From Bacteroidales bacterium (GTDB taxonomy: Bacteria; Bacteroidota; Bacteroidia; Bacteroidales; Muribaculaceae), in the NCBI GenBank assembly GCA_004557565.1, contig SFGS01000071.1, positions 1-10,398 on the forward strand: a stretch of 10,398 bases of DNA. Reading direction: 5' to 3'. Shown in pieces: positions 1 to 6,692 of this stretch. The position numbers were made by a program, and so were the translations under genes. The notes beneath the pieces are model-generated. The model had not been told where the DNA came from. It ran no database searches and saw only the letters and a program-made list of their open reading frames with translations. The number at the start of each line of letters is the position of its first letter. Position 1 is the stretch's first letter.

Positions 1-24
1 GAGCGGGATTGCTTCCGGGTTTTG

Positions 25-98
25 CGGTGCGTACAGGACTCGAACCAGCGACCTCCTGCGTGACAGGCAGGCATTCTAACCAACTGAACTAACGCACC
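25..98 (-). tRNA. tRNA-Asp (anticodon GTC)
   Basis: Read on the minus strand, this 74-nt segment folds as a full cloverleaf. A perfect 7-bp acceptor stem pairs GGTGCGT with ACGCACC. The anticodon stem CCTGC/GCAGG encloses the loop CTGTCAC, with anticodon GTC at 64..62. The T-arm contains GGTTCGAGTCC and the discriminator base is G, as expected for tRNA-Asp. The CCA end is not encoded (the next bases are CAA), so it must be added after transcription. The gene lies downstream of asnA on the same strand but has its own promoter-like boxes. Confidence 0.97.
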
Positions 99-136
99 AT
101 TTTGGTTTTGCAAGTGACTTGTCTCATTTGCGAGTG

Positions 137-167
137 CAAAGTTACTACTTTTTTTTATCCCACCAAA
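137..167 (-). promoter_or_regulatory. Bacteroidota-type promoter for tRNA-Asp
   Basis: On the minus strand a -33 box TTTG (167..164) is followed by exactly 19 bases and a -7 box TAACTTTG (144..137). This matches the TTTG-N19-TAnnTTTG consensus of the Bacteroidota primary sigma factor. The mature tRNA begins about 39 bases further on, so a short leader would be removed by RNase P. The tRNA can therefore be expressed independently of asnA. Confidence 0.72.
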
Positions 168-244
168 ATTTTTGCGAAAAAAGTTGATAAAAAACGTTCT
201 TTTTGCTCAAAAGCGGGCCGAAATCGGTTCAGAAGATGGTGTCC

Positions 245-1279
245 TTACATTAGAAGTATGCCGTGCTGCTTGCAGATTTCCACTTGCTGTTCGGGCCAAA
301 TGCTGGCTTGCACCTCTCCGATGTGTGCTTTTTGGAGTAGGTACATGCACAGTCGGCTCTGCCCGATGCCACCACCTATGGAGAATGGGAGCTTGCCGTC
401 GAGGAGCGCTTTGTGGAAGGTGAGGTTTTTCCGCTCTGTGCAGCCACATATCTCAAGCTGACGGCGGAGCGATTCGGGGCTTACGCGTATTCCCATTGAG
501 GAGAGTTCGAAAGGAATGTCGAGCACATCGTCCCACACAATGATGTCGCCGTTTAGCCCCCTGTGCTGTGCGTCGGTTTCCGTCACCCAGTCGTCGTAGT
601 CGGGTGCGCGGCCGTCGTGTGGCTTTCCATCGGCGAGTGTGGCGCCAATGCCTATCACGAAAATGGCTCCGTATTTTTTTGCGTATTCCTTTTCTCGCTC
701 TTGTGGGGTGAGTTCGGGCATCTGCTTTTGCATGTCCTCGGAGTGCACAAAGGTGATTTCTTTTGGCAGTCGTGGTGTGATGTGAGGGAATTGCTCGTAC
801 ACCTCCTGTTCGGTTTCCTTGATTGCTCGGTAGATGTTGCGCACGGTGTCTTTCAGCGTGTCGAGGTTGCGTTCCGATTCACGGATCACCTTTTCCCAGT
901 CCCATTGGTCGACGTAGAGCGAGTGCATATTGTCGAGGTCTTCAAATGTGCGAATGGCGTTCATGTCGGTGTAGATTCCGTAGCCGGGTGCTATTCCGTA
1001 AGCTCCGAGTTTGATGCGTTTCCATTTTGCTAACGAGTGTACTACCTCGGCGCGCTTGCCGCCCATCGCATCGATGGTGAATGCCACGGGGTGCTCTGTT
1101 CCGTTAAGGTCGTCGTTCACGCCAGTGCCTGCAAGCACGAAAAGTGGGGCTGTGACACGGCGTAGATGCAGTGCGGCTGACAGTTTTTTCTGGAAAGAGT
1201 CTTTTATCGTCTTGATTGCCACTTCTGTGGTTTCTGGGAGTAGCCGTTGCTGATAGTGTTTGGGGATGATAAGTGCCAT
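245..1279 (-). CDS. asnA: aspartate--ammonia ligase (asparagine synthetase A)
   Basis: AsnA is a cytoplasmic enzyme that makes asparagine from aspartate, ammonia and ATP through a beta-aspartyl-AMP intermediate. Its fold resembles class II aminoacyl-tRNA synthetases. The 344-aa product is close in length to E. coli AsnA (330 aa) and matches it along its whole length. Recognisable blocks are VHSLAKWKR (80-88), YVDQWDWE (122-129), VHSEDM (178-183), RAPDYDDW (224-231), GLNGDIIVW (241-249), FELSSMGIRV (257-266) and the glycine-rich ATP block IGGGIGQSRL (301-310). The family lacks the glutaminase domain of AsnB, so free ammonia is the nitrogen donor. The start at 1279 gives the usual short N-terminal helix and lies about 40 bases after a promoter, with no clear Shine-Dalgarno site. 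The gene is transcribed away from the protease gene. Its substrate, aspartate, is also the amino acid charged on the tRNA just downstream, but separate promoters argue against an obligate transcription unit. Confidence 0.96.
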   Translation of the reverse strand: MALIIPKHYQQRLLPETTEVAIKTIKDSFQKKLSAALHLRRVTAPLFVLAGTGVNDDLNGTEHPVAFTIDAMGGKRAEVVHSLAKWKRIKLGAYGIAPGYGIYTDMNAIRTFEDLDNMHSLYVDQWDWEKVIRESERNLDTLKDTVRNIYRAIKETEQEVYEQFPHITPRLPKEITFVHSEDMQKQMPELTPQEREKEYAKKYGAIFVIGIGATLADGKPHDGRAPDYDDWVTETDAQHRGLNGDIIVWDDVLDIPFELSSMGIRVSPESLRRQLEICGCTERKNLTFHKALLDGKLPFSIGGGIGQSRLCMYLLQKAHIGEVQASIWPEQQVEICKQHGILLM

Positions 1280-1320
1280 ATTTTTGTAGATTTTTGTAAC
1301 AAAAAGTTATTATTCTGTCG

Positions 1321-1351
1321 CAAAAGTAATACAATATTCTTGAATATCAAA
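1321..1351 (-). promoter_or_regulatory. Bacteroidota-type promoter for asnA
   Basis: On the minus strand a -33 TTTG (1351..1348) is followed by 19 bases and a -7 box TACTTTTG (1328..1321). The match to TTTG-N19-TAnnTTTG is exact. Transcription would start near 1314, giving a leader of about 35 bases. The leader is A/T-rich with no Shine-Dalgarno motif, which is normal in this phylum. Confidence 0.72.
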
Positions 1352-1464
1352 AACAAAACGAACAAAATGATTAAAAAACTTTGGATAAAGATAACATTTG
1401 GTAATGCGTTATAGTGTTTTTCGAACGTTTTGTGCGCTTTTTTGCTGTTTGGACATACGTCGTG

Positions 1465-1495
1465 TTGGTTTTTTGCGAAAAAAAACATATCTTTG
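1465..1495 (+). promoter_or_regulatory. Probable promoter for the C10 protease
   Basis: A perfect -7 box TATCTTTG lies at 1488-1495, and a weak -33 element (TTGG near 1465) is about 20 bases upstream. Another TTTG at 1472 is too close to the -7 box (12 bases). The expected transcription start near 1501 leaves a leader of only about 15 A-rich bases before the ATG at 1516, without a Shine-Dalgarno site. Confidence 0.55.
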
Positions 1496-1515
1496 GAAAA
1501 AATATTTAAAATAGT

Positions 1516-3906
1516 ATGGTAAAGAAAATCTTCTATCCTTTATTTGCTGCAGCCGTTCTGCTTTTTGCCGAAAGCGCATTAGCGGAGCAGATTGATGCAC
1601 AGCAGGCTCGCCAACAGGCGATGGCGTTTTTGAACCGAAACGCAACCACGAAAAAAATGCTCAAAGGAGGTAATGCTGATTTGCAGTTGGCTTACACTGC
1701 CCAGAGTGGTGAATATTACGCTTTCAACGCTTCTGCCGCTGATGGCTATGTGCTGGTGTCGGGCGACGACCGTATGCCAGCCGTGATAGGGTATAGCGAC
1801 GAAGGCAAGTTTGATGCCGATGCCATTCCCGACAACATGCGCGAATGGCTCGAAACGTATGCCGAGCAGGTGCGCTATGTGCAGACGCACGCAGGAGTGC
1901 GCATTCAGTCGTCGACCGACCAAACCACGATTGGGAATGTGTATCCGCTGTTGGGCAATACCAAGTGGAACCAGAGCGCGCCATATAATAATATGTGCCC
2001 CACGTTTAGCAACAACGGCACCACCCAGCGTGCCGTTACGGGCTGTGTGGCAACGGCTATGGCGCAAGTGATGTATTACCACCGCTGGCCCGAAACTGGC
2101 ACTGGCAGCAATACCTACACCTTTAACCTCAACAGCGATGAGCAGCAACCTTTGACGCTATCAGCTGATTTTAGCCAAAGTCGCTACGACTGGGCAAATA
2201 TGCTCCCTAACTACACAGGCAACGAAACCAGCACGCAAAACAATGCGGTGGCTAAACTGATGAGCGATTGCGGTGTGGCGATGGACATGGGCTATGGAGC
2301 GTCGAGCGGTGCGGTCACTCGAATCGCTATGAACAGAATGCCAAAGCATTTCCGCTACGACAAGAGCATCAAGTTCATTATGCGCGATGCTTATACGCTC
2401 GACAAGTGGCTCAGCATCATCAATGGCGAACTGTCGAGCAACAGACCAGTGATTCACACCGGTGCGAGCAATCAAGGTGGACACGCCTTTGTGGTTGATG
2501 GTTGCAACTCAAATGGCTACTACCACGTGAACTGGGGCTGGAACGGCATGTCGAACGGCTATTTCGTGCTCACCGATCTCACGCCCACTGATCAGGGCAT
2601 CGGCTCAAGCGAAGGTGGCTACAATCTGCGTCAAGGCCTTATCTACAACATTATGCCCGACAGAGGCGGTGCTGTGAGCATTGCTTCGACCATCAACGAA
2701 TTCATCACCAACAACGACAAGGTGGCGTTGGGCTCCACCGCTTCGTTGAGTTGGAAAGATTTTTATGTGATGTGGACTGGCGATGGCGATGCCACTGCGC
2801 GCCTGGCGCTGGGCATCACCGACGAGGCAGGCAATGTGCTTCAAGTGCCTGTGTTTGAGGATGTCGCCGGCATTCAACCCCGGTATAATTACAGATACAC
2901 CTTCCAAATGACCGTTCCCACCAGCCTTGCCGCCGGCACATATTACATTGTGCCGCTGATCGCCCCTGTGAAAACCACGAATTACCAGAAGGCAGATGTG
3001 TCGCGCGCTACGGCACAGCGAATCAAAATGGAGGTGAAAGACGGATACGCCTATTTCTCTTATCCCGACGACGCTGCAACTCTGCAAGTGACGAAACTGG
3101 AGCACAGCGATGTGCTGGCTGCCGACCGCCCAATTTTGGTGAAAGCCACCATCAGAAACACAGGTGAGGAATTTGTGGACAACCTGTGCGTGGCGCTCCT
3201 CAACAGCAATGGCGCGATAGTGGGTAAAAGCGTGGCGAAGAATGTGGATGTGCAAAACGGCGCAGAAGTGGTGCTCGAAACCACTGTCACCACACTATCG
3301 ACTGGCAACTTCAAACTTGCGGTGCTTCGCGTGGCTGATTACAGCGTGGTGAGCGGCGTGCAGGAGAGTGTGACCATCGGAGCAACACCAGCAGATATCA
3401 ACATGTCGATTGTCAGCCCATTGAAGTTGACTGGCTCGGTGATTCCTACCACCCACCTCGAAGGCACCACCACCATTTCCAACAATGGCGGCGCATTTGC
3501 TGGCCGACTCGAAGCGTTTATCCTTGCCGAGGGCTCGAACAGCATACTCTCGCGCGTGTTCAGCGAATTTGTGACCATCAAGAAGGGCGAGAGAAAAGAA
3601 GTGAAGTTCAACACCTCGTTCACACGAGGCGAGGTGGGGCAAACCTACAGCATCGTGTTGCGCGACCCACACAACACCTCTGGCAACTACGTTTGGGGCA
3701 ACTTCTCCAACTTCACCCTCGCCGCACCAGTCCGTGGCGATGTGAACCTCGACGGTGTGGCTGACGTGAGCGATGTGACCGCCCTCATCAACTATGTGCT
3801 CAGTGGAGGCGGCTCGCCATTCGACAAAACCGAAGCCGACTTCAACGGCGACGGTGTGATCGACGTTACCGACGCCACCGCCATCATCAACCTCGTCCTG
3901 AACTAA
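1516..3906 (+). CDS. Secreted C10 (streptopain-like) cysteine protease with C-terminal dockerin-type repeats
   Basis: This is a 796-aa secreted pre-pro-protease. Residues 1-23 form a signal peptide (MVKK, hydrophobic core, cut after ALA). Residues ~24-125 resemble the propeptide that inhibits streptopain-family zymogens. The catalytic domain follows, at ~140-385. The nucleophile is Cys177 in AVTGCVATAMAQV and the catalytic histidine is His323 in GGHAFVVDG. The block HVNWGWNG (337-344), also typical of the family, follows. Residues ~390-735 are beta-rich; 520-625 and 630-735 resemble CARDB/Ig-like modules. The C-terminus (740-796) carries two calcium-loop repeats, DVNLDGVADVSD (742-753) and DFNGDGVIDVTD (775-786), each followed by a helix, as in type I dockerins. 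Streptopain SpeB is about 400 aa, so the second half is extra. No type IX sorting domain is visible at the end, and no separate inhibitor gene lies alongside, unlike several Bacteroides C10 loci. The family is certain from the motifs; its substrates and anchoring are not known from sequence. Confidence 0.93.
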   Translation: MVKKIFYPLFAAAVLLFAESALAEQIDAQQARQQAMAFLNRNATTKKMLKGGNADLQLAYTAQSGEYYAFNASAADGYVLVSGDDRMPAVIGYSDEGKFDADAIPDNMREWLETYAEQVRYVQTHAGVRIQSSTDQTTIGNVYPLLGNTKWNQSAPYNNMCPTFSNNGTTQRAVTGCVATAMAQVMYYHRWPETGTGSNTYTFNLNSDEQQPLTLSADFSQSRYDWANMLPNYTGNETSTQNNAVAKLMSDCGVAMDMGYGASSGAVTRIAMNRMPKHFRYDKSIKFIMRDAYTLDKWLSIINGELSSNRPVIHTGASNQGGHAFVVDGCNSNGYYHVNWGWNGMSNGYFVLTDLTPTDQGIGSSEGGYNLRQGLIYNIMPDRGGAVSIASTINEFITNNDKVALGSTASLSWKDFYVMWTGDGDATARLALGITDEAGNVLQVPVFEDVAGIQPRYNYRYTFQMTVPTSLAAGTYYIVPLIAPVKTTNYQKADVSRATAQRIKMEVKDGYAYFSYPDDAATLQVTKLEHSDVLAADRPILVKATIRNTGEEFVDNLCVALLNSNGAIVGKSVAKNVDVQNGAEVVLETTVTTLSTGNFKLAVLRVADYSVVSGVQESVTIGATPADINMSIVSPLKLTGSVIPTTHLEGTTTISNNGGAFAGRLEAFILAEGSNSILSRVFSEFVTIKKGERKEVKFNTSFTRGEVGQTYSIVLRDPHNTSGNYVWGNFSNFTLAAPVRGDVNLDGVADVSDVTALINYVLSGGGSPFDKTEADFNGDGVIDVTDATAIINLVLN

Positions 3907-3944
3907 ACCATTCAAAACAGGGCATCCGCCCTCCATCAAAAACA

Positions 3945-3988
3945 AAAGTTATCGCCAAAGTCAAACCTCCGACCTTGGCGATAACTTT
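3945..3988. terminator. Long hairpin after the C10 protease gene
   Basis: A perfect 14-bp inverted repeat (AAAGTTATCGCCAA at 3945-3958, complement at 3975-3988) closes a 16-base loop. Three more pairs (GTC 3960-3962 with GAC 3971-3973) can form inside, past one mismatch. It starts about 40 bases after the protease stop codon. The U-tract after it is short (UUU within the stem end), so it may act as an RNA 3'-end stabiliser or as a terminator together with the next palindrome. Confidence 0.6.
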
Positions 3989-4077
3989 CAAGTAAATGGT
4001 TAATGGTAGAAGGGGATGGGGAGTTGGAGGAGAAGAAAATGCGCTATATAGATTAGTTTCCGTCACAAATTGGATAC

Positions 4078-4111
4078 AAAAAAGGCACAAAGCAGCTGCT
4101 TTGTGCCTTTT
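4078..4111. terminator. Perfect palindrome, bidirectional intrinsic terminator
   Basis: Positions 4080-4111 are a perfect 32-nt palindrome with arms of 16 bases, centred between 4095 and 4096 on CAGCTG. The arms read AAAAGGCACAAAGCAG and its complement. As RNA it forms a GC-containing stem followed by U4 on the plus strand and U6 (complement of 4083..4078) on the minus strand. It lies between convergent genes, about 37 bases past the stop codon of the last FKBP gene. It fits a shared rho-independent terminator for both units. Confidence 0.85.
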
Positions 4112-4147
4112 GATTGATTCTACGTTGGCGATTGGTAAATCGTTGAG

Positions 4148-5116
4148 TTATTTTCTTTGTTTGCCTTTTGGTTTGGGCATTTTGCCAGGGGTGACGGTTT
4201 TTGCTTTTGCCTTGGCTTTTGTCACTTTTGGTGTGGTGGCCTTTTCTGCTACCTTTTCTGTGGCTTTTGGTGCGAAGGTTTCGATTTCAAACACGAGGGT
4301 TTCGCCTGGGTTGATTGAGTATTCGCCGCTCTGGCGACGGCCTGCGCCTTGGTCGCCGTAGGCGATGTCGCTTGGGAGCACGGCAATCATCTTGGCACCT
4401 GGGCTCATGAGCATCAACGCTTCCTTAAAGCCTTCCACCACTCTGCCGGAGTTGAGCGATGTGGTGTCGCGGCTTTGGTCGAAGATTGAACCGTCGACGT
4501 GCTTGCCGGTGTAGAGCATACGCACATCCTCGTTGTCGCCATAGCACTTGCCGTTGCCTTGCTTTTCCATTTTGTAAACCAAACCAGAGGCAGTTTTCAC
4601 ATAGCCTTCACCTGCTGCCATGATTTTGGCGATGTATTCTTCGCCAGCCTTCTTCATGGCGATGGTTTTGGGGTTGAACGCACGGCCCATCAGCTCGGTG
4701 TTTTGCTCCAGCACAGCCATGTCGCTGTAAGCCTTGCTCACGGTGCTTTGGTCAAGACCCTTGGTGGCCACAGCGTCTTTCAACGCTTGCACCATAAGTG
4801 CCTTGTCGAGTGTGATGCCCTTATGGAGCTTGTTTTGCATCATCTTGCTGGTGAGCTCCATACCCACAAACAGACCATTCATATAGCCTTGGTTAGCGGT
4901 ATCGGCTTGCATCACCACGTCGAACGCCTTGAAAAATTCGTCGATATTTATTTTCTTGTCTTGTTCACCCATGTATGCGAGCACCAGTCCGAAATATTTT
5001 CCGTAAGCCTTGCTCAGCGAGTCTTGTTGGGCTTTGAATTCGGCTTCTGTAGCGGCAGAGGCGCTTTGCATACCCATTGCCATCAGCATAGCGATGGCTA
5101 AAATCATCTTTTTCAT
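4148..5116 (-). CDS. Exported FKBP-type peptidyl-prolyl isomerase with lysine-rich tail
   Basis: FKBP-type isomerases speed cis-trans isomerisation of X-Pro bonds and help fold exported proteins. This 322-aa copy has a signal peptide (MKKM, hydrophobic core, probable cut after ASA at residue 21) and no lipobox, so a soluble periplasmic protein is likely. Residues ~25-170 are the helical N-terminal dimerisation-type domain seen in FkpA/Mip proteins. The FKBP domain spans ~175-280: LYTGKHVDGSIFD (201-213), VVEGF (226-230), AVLPSDIAYG (245-254), ETLVFEIET (272-280). Phe230 replaces the tryptophan normally at the floor of the binding pocket. A short insertion (about 258-268) precedes the last strand. 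Residues ~286-322 form a basic, low-complexity tail of Lys, Ala, Pro and Thr that other genes of the array lack. It is the last gene of the array, 38 bases after the preceding FKBP gene, and ends shortly before a strong terminator. Confidence 0.92.
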   Translation of the reverse strand: MKKMILAIAMLMAMGMQSASAATEAEFKAQQDSLSKAYGKYFGLVLAYMGEQDKKINIDEFFKAFDVVMQADTANQGYMNGLFVGMELTSKMMQNKLHKGITLDKALMVQALKDAVATKGLDQSTVSKAYSDMAVLEQNTELMGRAFNPKTIAMKKAGEEYIAKIMAAGEGYVKTASGLVYKMEKQGNGKCYGDNEDVRMLYTGKHVDGSIFDQSRDTTSLNSGRVVEGFKEALMLMSPGAKMIAVLPSDIAYGDQGAGRRQSGEYSINPGETLVFEIETFAPKATEKVAEKATTPKVTKAKAKAKTVTPGKMPKPKGKQRK

Positions 5117-5154
5117 TAGTCTAAGTAAAAAATGTAAGTGTTAATATAGTGTTA

Positions 5155-5664
5155 TCAGTTTGCCAATCCCTGTGTTTCGATTTCAAACACGAGGGTTTCG
5201 TTTGGCGCGATGGCTTGGTTGCCGCGTTCGCCATACGCAATCTCGCTTGGGAGAATGCAGTAGGCTTTGGCACCTGGGCGCATCATCGTAATCATTTCAC
5301 GGAACCCTGGCACCACGTTCTGCAATGGGAAATCCACTGCCTCGCCGTGGCTGGAGTCGAATTCCTCGCCATTGGTGTGCTTGCCGGTGTAAACCACCTT
5401 CACCACGTCGGTGGGCTTGAAAGTGTCGCCCGCGCCCTGCTCGGTGATTTTATACACCAGTCCTGATTGGGTTTTCTTCAATGCGGGGTCGGCTTTCATT
5501 TGGGCAGCGATAAACTCTGCGCCTTCCTCGGCGGCAGTCTTGATTGTGCCCAACTGCTTTTCGAGTTCGGGGTCGAGTTTGGTTTCGGTCTGCTTATTGC
5601 CACAGCTGGTGAAGCTCACCGCCATCACCGCCGCGCAAATCCACAATAATAATGTTTTCATCAT
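5155..5664 (-). CDS. FKBP-type peptidyl-prolyl isomerase, probable lipoprotein (short form)
   Basis: This is a compact 169-aa isomerase. The first 20 residues form a lipoprotein-type signal ending in SFTS with the lipid-acceptor cysteine at 21 (a loose lipobox). The mature protein has a short helical linker (~30-65) instead of the long helical N-domain of its neighbours, then one FKBP domain (~68-165). Visible pocket blocks are VVYTGKHTNGEEFD (90-103), VVPGF (117-121, Phe in place of Trp), CILPSEIAYGERG (136-148) and ETLVFEIET (156-164). Two ATG codons are adjacent at the start. A strong AGGAG lies 4 bases before the first and 7 before the second, so translation may begin at Met2 (5661). It is the third gene of the array and is preceded by a hairpin with a U-rich tail that could reduce its expression. 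Confidence 0.92.
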   Translation of the reverse strand: MMKTLLLWICAAVMAVSFTSCGNKQTETKLDPELEKQLGTIKTAAEEGAEFIAAQMKADPALKKTQSGLVYKITEQGAGDTFKPTDVVKVVYTGKHTNGEEFDSSHGEAVDFPLQNVVPGFREMITMMRPGAKAYCILPSEIAYGERGNQAIAPNETLVFEIETQGLAN

Positions 5665-5668
5665 TGTT

Positions 5669-5675
5669 CTCCTTT
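5669..5675 (-). promoter_or_regulatory. Strong Shine-Dalgarno site before the short FKBP gene
   Basis: The minus strand reads AAAGGAG just before the tandem ATG ATG. Clear Shine-Dalgarno sites are uncommon in Bacteroidota and the other genes here lack one. The 4-base spacing to the first ATG and 7-base spacing to the second favour the second as start. The site lies directly after the U-rich tail of an upstream hairpin. Confidence 0.6.
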
Positions 5676-5683
5676 AAAAATAA

Positions 5684-5738
5684 GCACTTCCTCTCCGCTC
5701 ACCATATTGCAAAGCACATAGGGCTGGAAAGGAAGTGC
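5684..5738 (-). terminator. Intra-operon hairpin with U-rich tail (possible attenuator)
   Basis: On the minus strand GCACTTCCTTTCC (5738..5726) pairs with GGAGAGGAAGTGC (5696..5684) over 13 bp with one G-U pair. It encloses 29 bases that can pair partly with each other. The stem is followed by TTATTTTTAAA and then the AGGAG of the next gene. This has the layout of an intrinsic terminator lying between the 293-aa and 169-aa FKBP genes. It could set their expression ratio or act as a processing site. Confidence 0.6.
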
Positions 5739-5761
5739 AGTATATCGGTTAGAAATTAAAA

Positions 5762-6643
5762 TCACTTCGCAGAGTCGGCAACTGCCTCAGCGCCGCCAGC
5801 CATTTTCTTGTCGGCAGCAGTAGCGAGGTTACCAGTTTCAATCTCAAACACGAGGGTTTCGTTTGGAGCGATGTTTTGGTTGCCACGGTCGCCGTAAGCG
5901 AGCTTGCCAGGAATGATGCAAGTCACCTTCATGCCAGGCTTCATGTTGGTAAGCATGTCAACGAAGCCCTTGATGAGTTGTGTTTCATCAACAGGGAACA
6001 TCACAGCCTTGTAGCTTTGGTCAAACACGCTACCGTCGATGTGCATACCCTTGTACTTGAGCATCACTTCGTCGCCCTTCTTGAAGCAAACGCCCTTACC
6101 TGGTTTTTCCACTTTGTAGAGCACGCCTTGAGCGGTCTTTTTGTAGTTGCCACTCTTTTCAGCGTCTTGGTAATATTTCACGCCTTCGTCGGCTTTCTTC
6201 TTAGCTGCTTGAGCTTGCACCTTGCCCATGAGGCTTTGGAGAGTCATTTGCAAGTTCATCATCTTAGCCTGGTCTGGTTCCTTCTTTTCACTGAAAGCCT
6301 TCTTCAGTTCAGCGAGGAACAGTTCCTTGTTGATGTTCACGCCTTGTTCCTTCATGGCTGTGAAGCTGCTACCGAGTTGAGCACCAATTTGCTCACCCAT
6401 TTGGAAGCTGCGTGCGTTGACAGAAGTATCGGCTTCAGTTGCAAGAGCCTTTTCCAAACCCTTCAAAAATTCGTCGTAGTTAACAGAGTCGGGGGTGCCA
6501 CTCACCTGCATCTTGATGCCGTAGCCAGCCATTGTGCCGTAGGCAGTGCTCAAAGAGTCTTCAGTAGGAGTAGTGCCCTCACCTTTCTTGTTGCAGCTTG
6601 CCAAGAGGGCAACAGCTGCCAAAATGAAAAGAACTTTTTTCAT
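5762..6643 (-). CDS. FKBP-type peptidyl-prolyl isomerase, lipoprotein (Mip/FkpA-like)
   Basis: This 293-aa isomerase has a clear lipoprotein signal: MKKVLFILAAVALLASC, with lipobox LASC and acylated Cys17, so membrane anchoring facing the periplasm is expected. Residues ~28-160 form a helical N-terminal domain of the FKBP_N type (DSLSTAYGTMAGYGI start, MGEQIGAQLGSSF). They are followed by a Lys/Ala-rich helix (~145-165) leading into the FKBP domain (~170-272). Pocket blocks are LKYKGMHIDGSVFD (195-208), LIKGF (223-227, Phe instead of Trp), CIIPGKLAYGDRG (242-254) and ETLVFEIET (262-270). A short Ala/Lys tail follows. It is the second gene of the array, 49 bases after the 194-aa gene, with no Shine-Dalgarno site. 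A folding role for envelope proteins is inferred from the family. Confidence 0.94.
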   Translation of the reverse strand: MKKVLFILAAVALLASCNKKGEGTTPTEDSLSTAYGTMAGYGIKMQVSGTPDSVNYDEFLKGLEKALATEADTSVNARSFQMGEQIGAQLGSSFTAMKEQGVNINKELFLAELKKAFSEKKEPDQAKMMNLQMTLQSLMGKVQAQAAKKKADEGVKYYQDAEKSGNYKKTAQGVLYKVEKPGKGVCFKKGDEVMLKYKGMHIDGSVFDQSYKAVMFPVDETQLIKGFVDMLTNMKPGMKVTCIIPGKLAYGDRGNQNIAPNETLVFEIETGNLATAADKKMAGGAEAVADSAK

Positions 6644-6692
6644 AATTTTTTTTGTAGAATAACTGTTTGTATTGTTGTTTTTGTGTTTTCAA

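Noticed and set aside
168..244. Possible terminator after asnA
   Set aside because: Only a 4-bp CCGA/TCGG stem is present (219-228); T-rich stretches follow but no convincing hairpin, so none was called.
3730..3906. Dockerin taken as evidence for a cellulosome
   Set aside because: No cohesin, scaffoldin or glycosidase gene is in the window; one dockerin on a protease is not enough.
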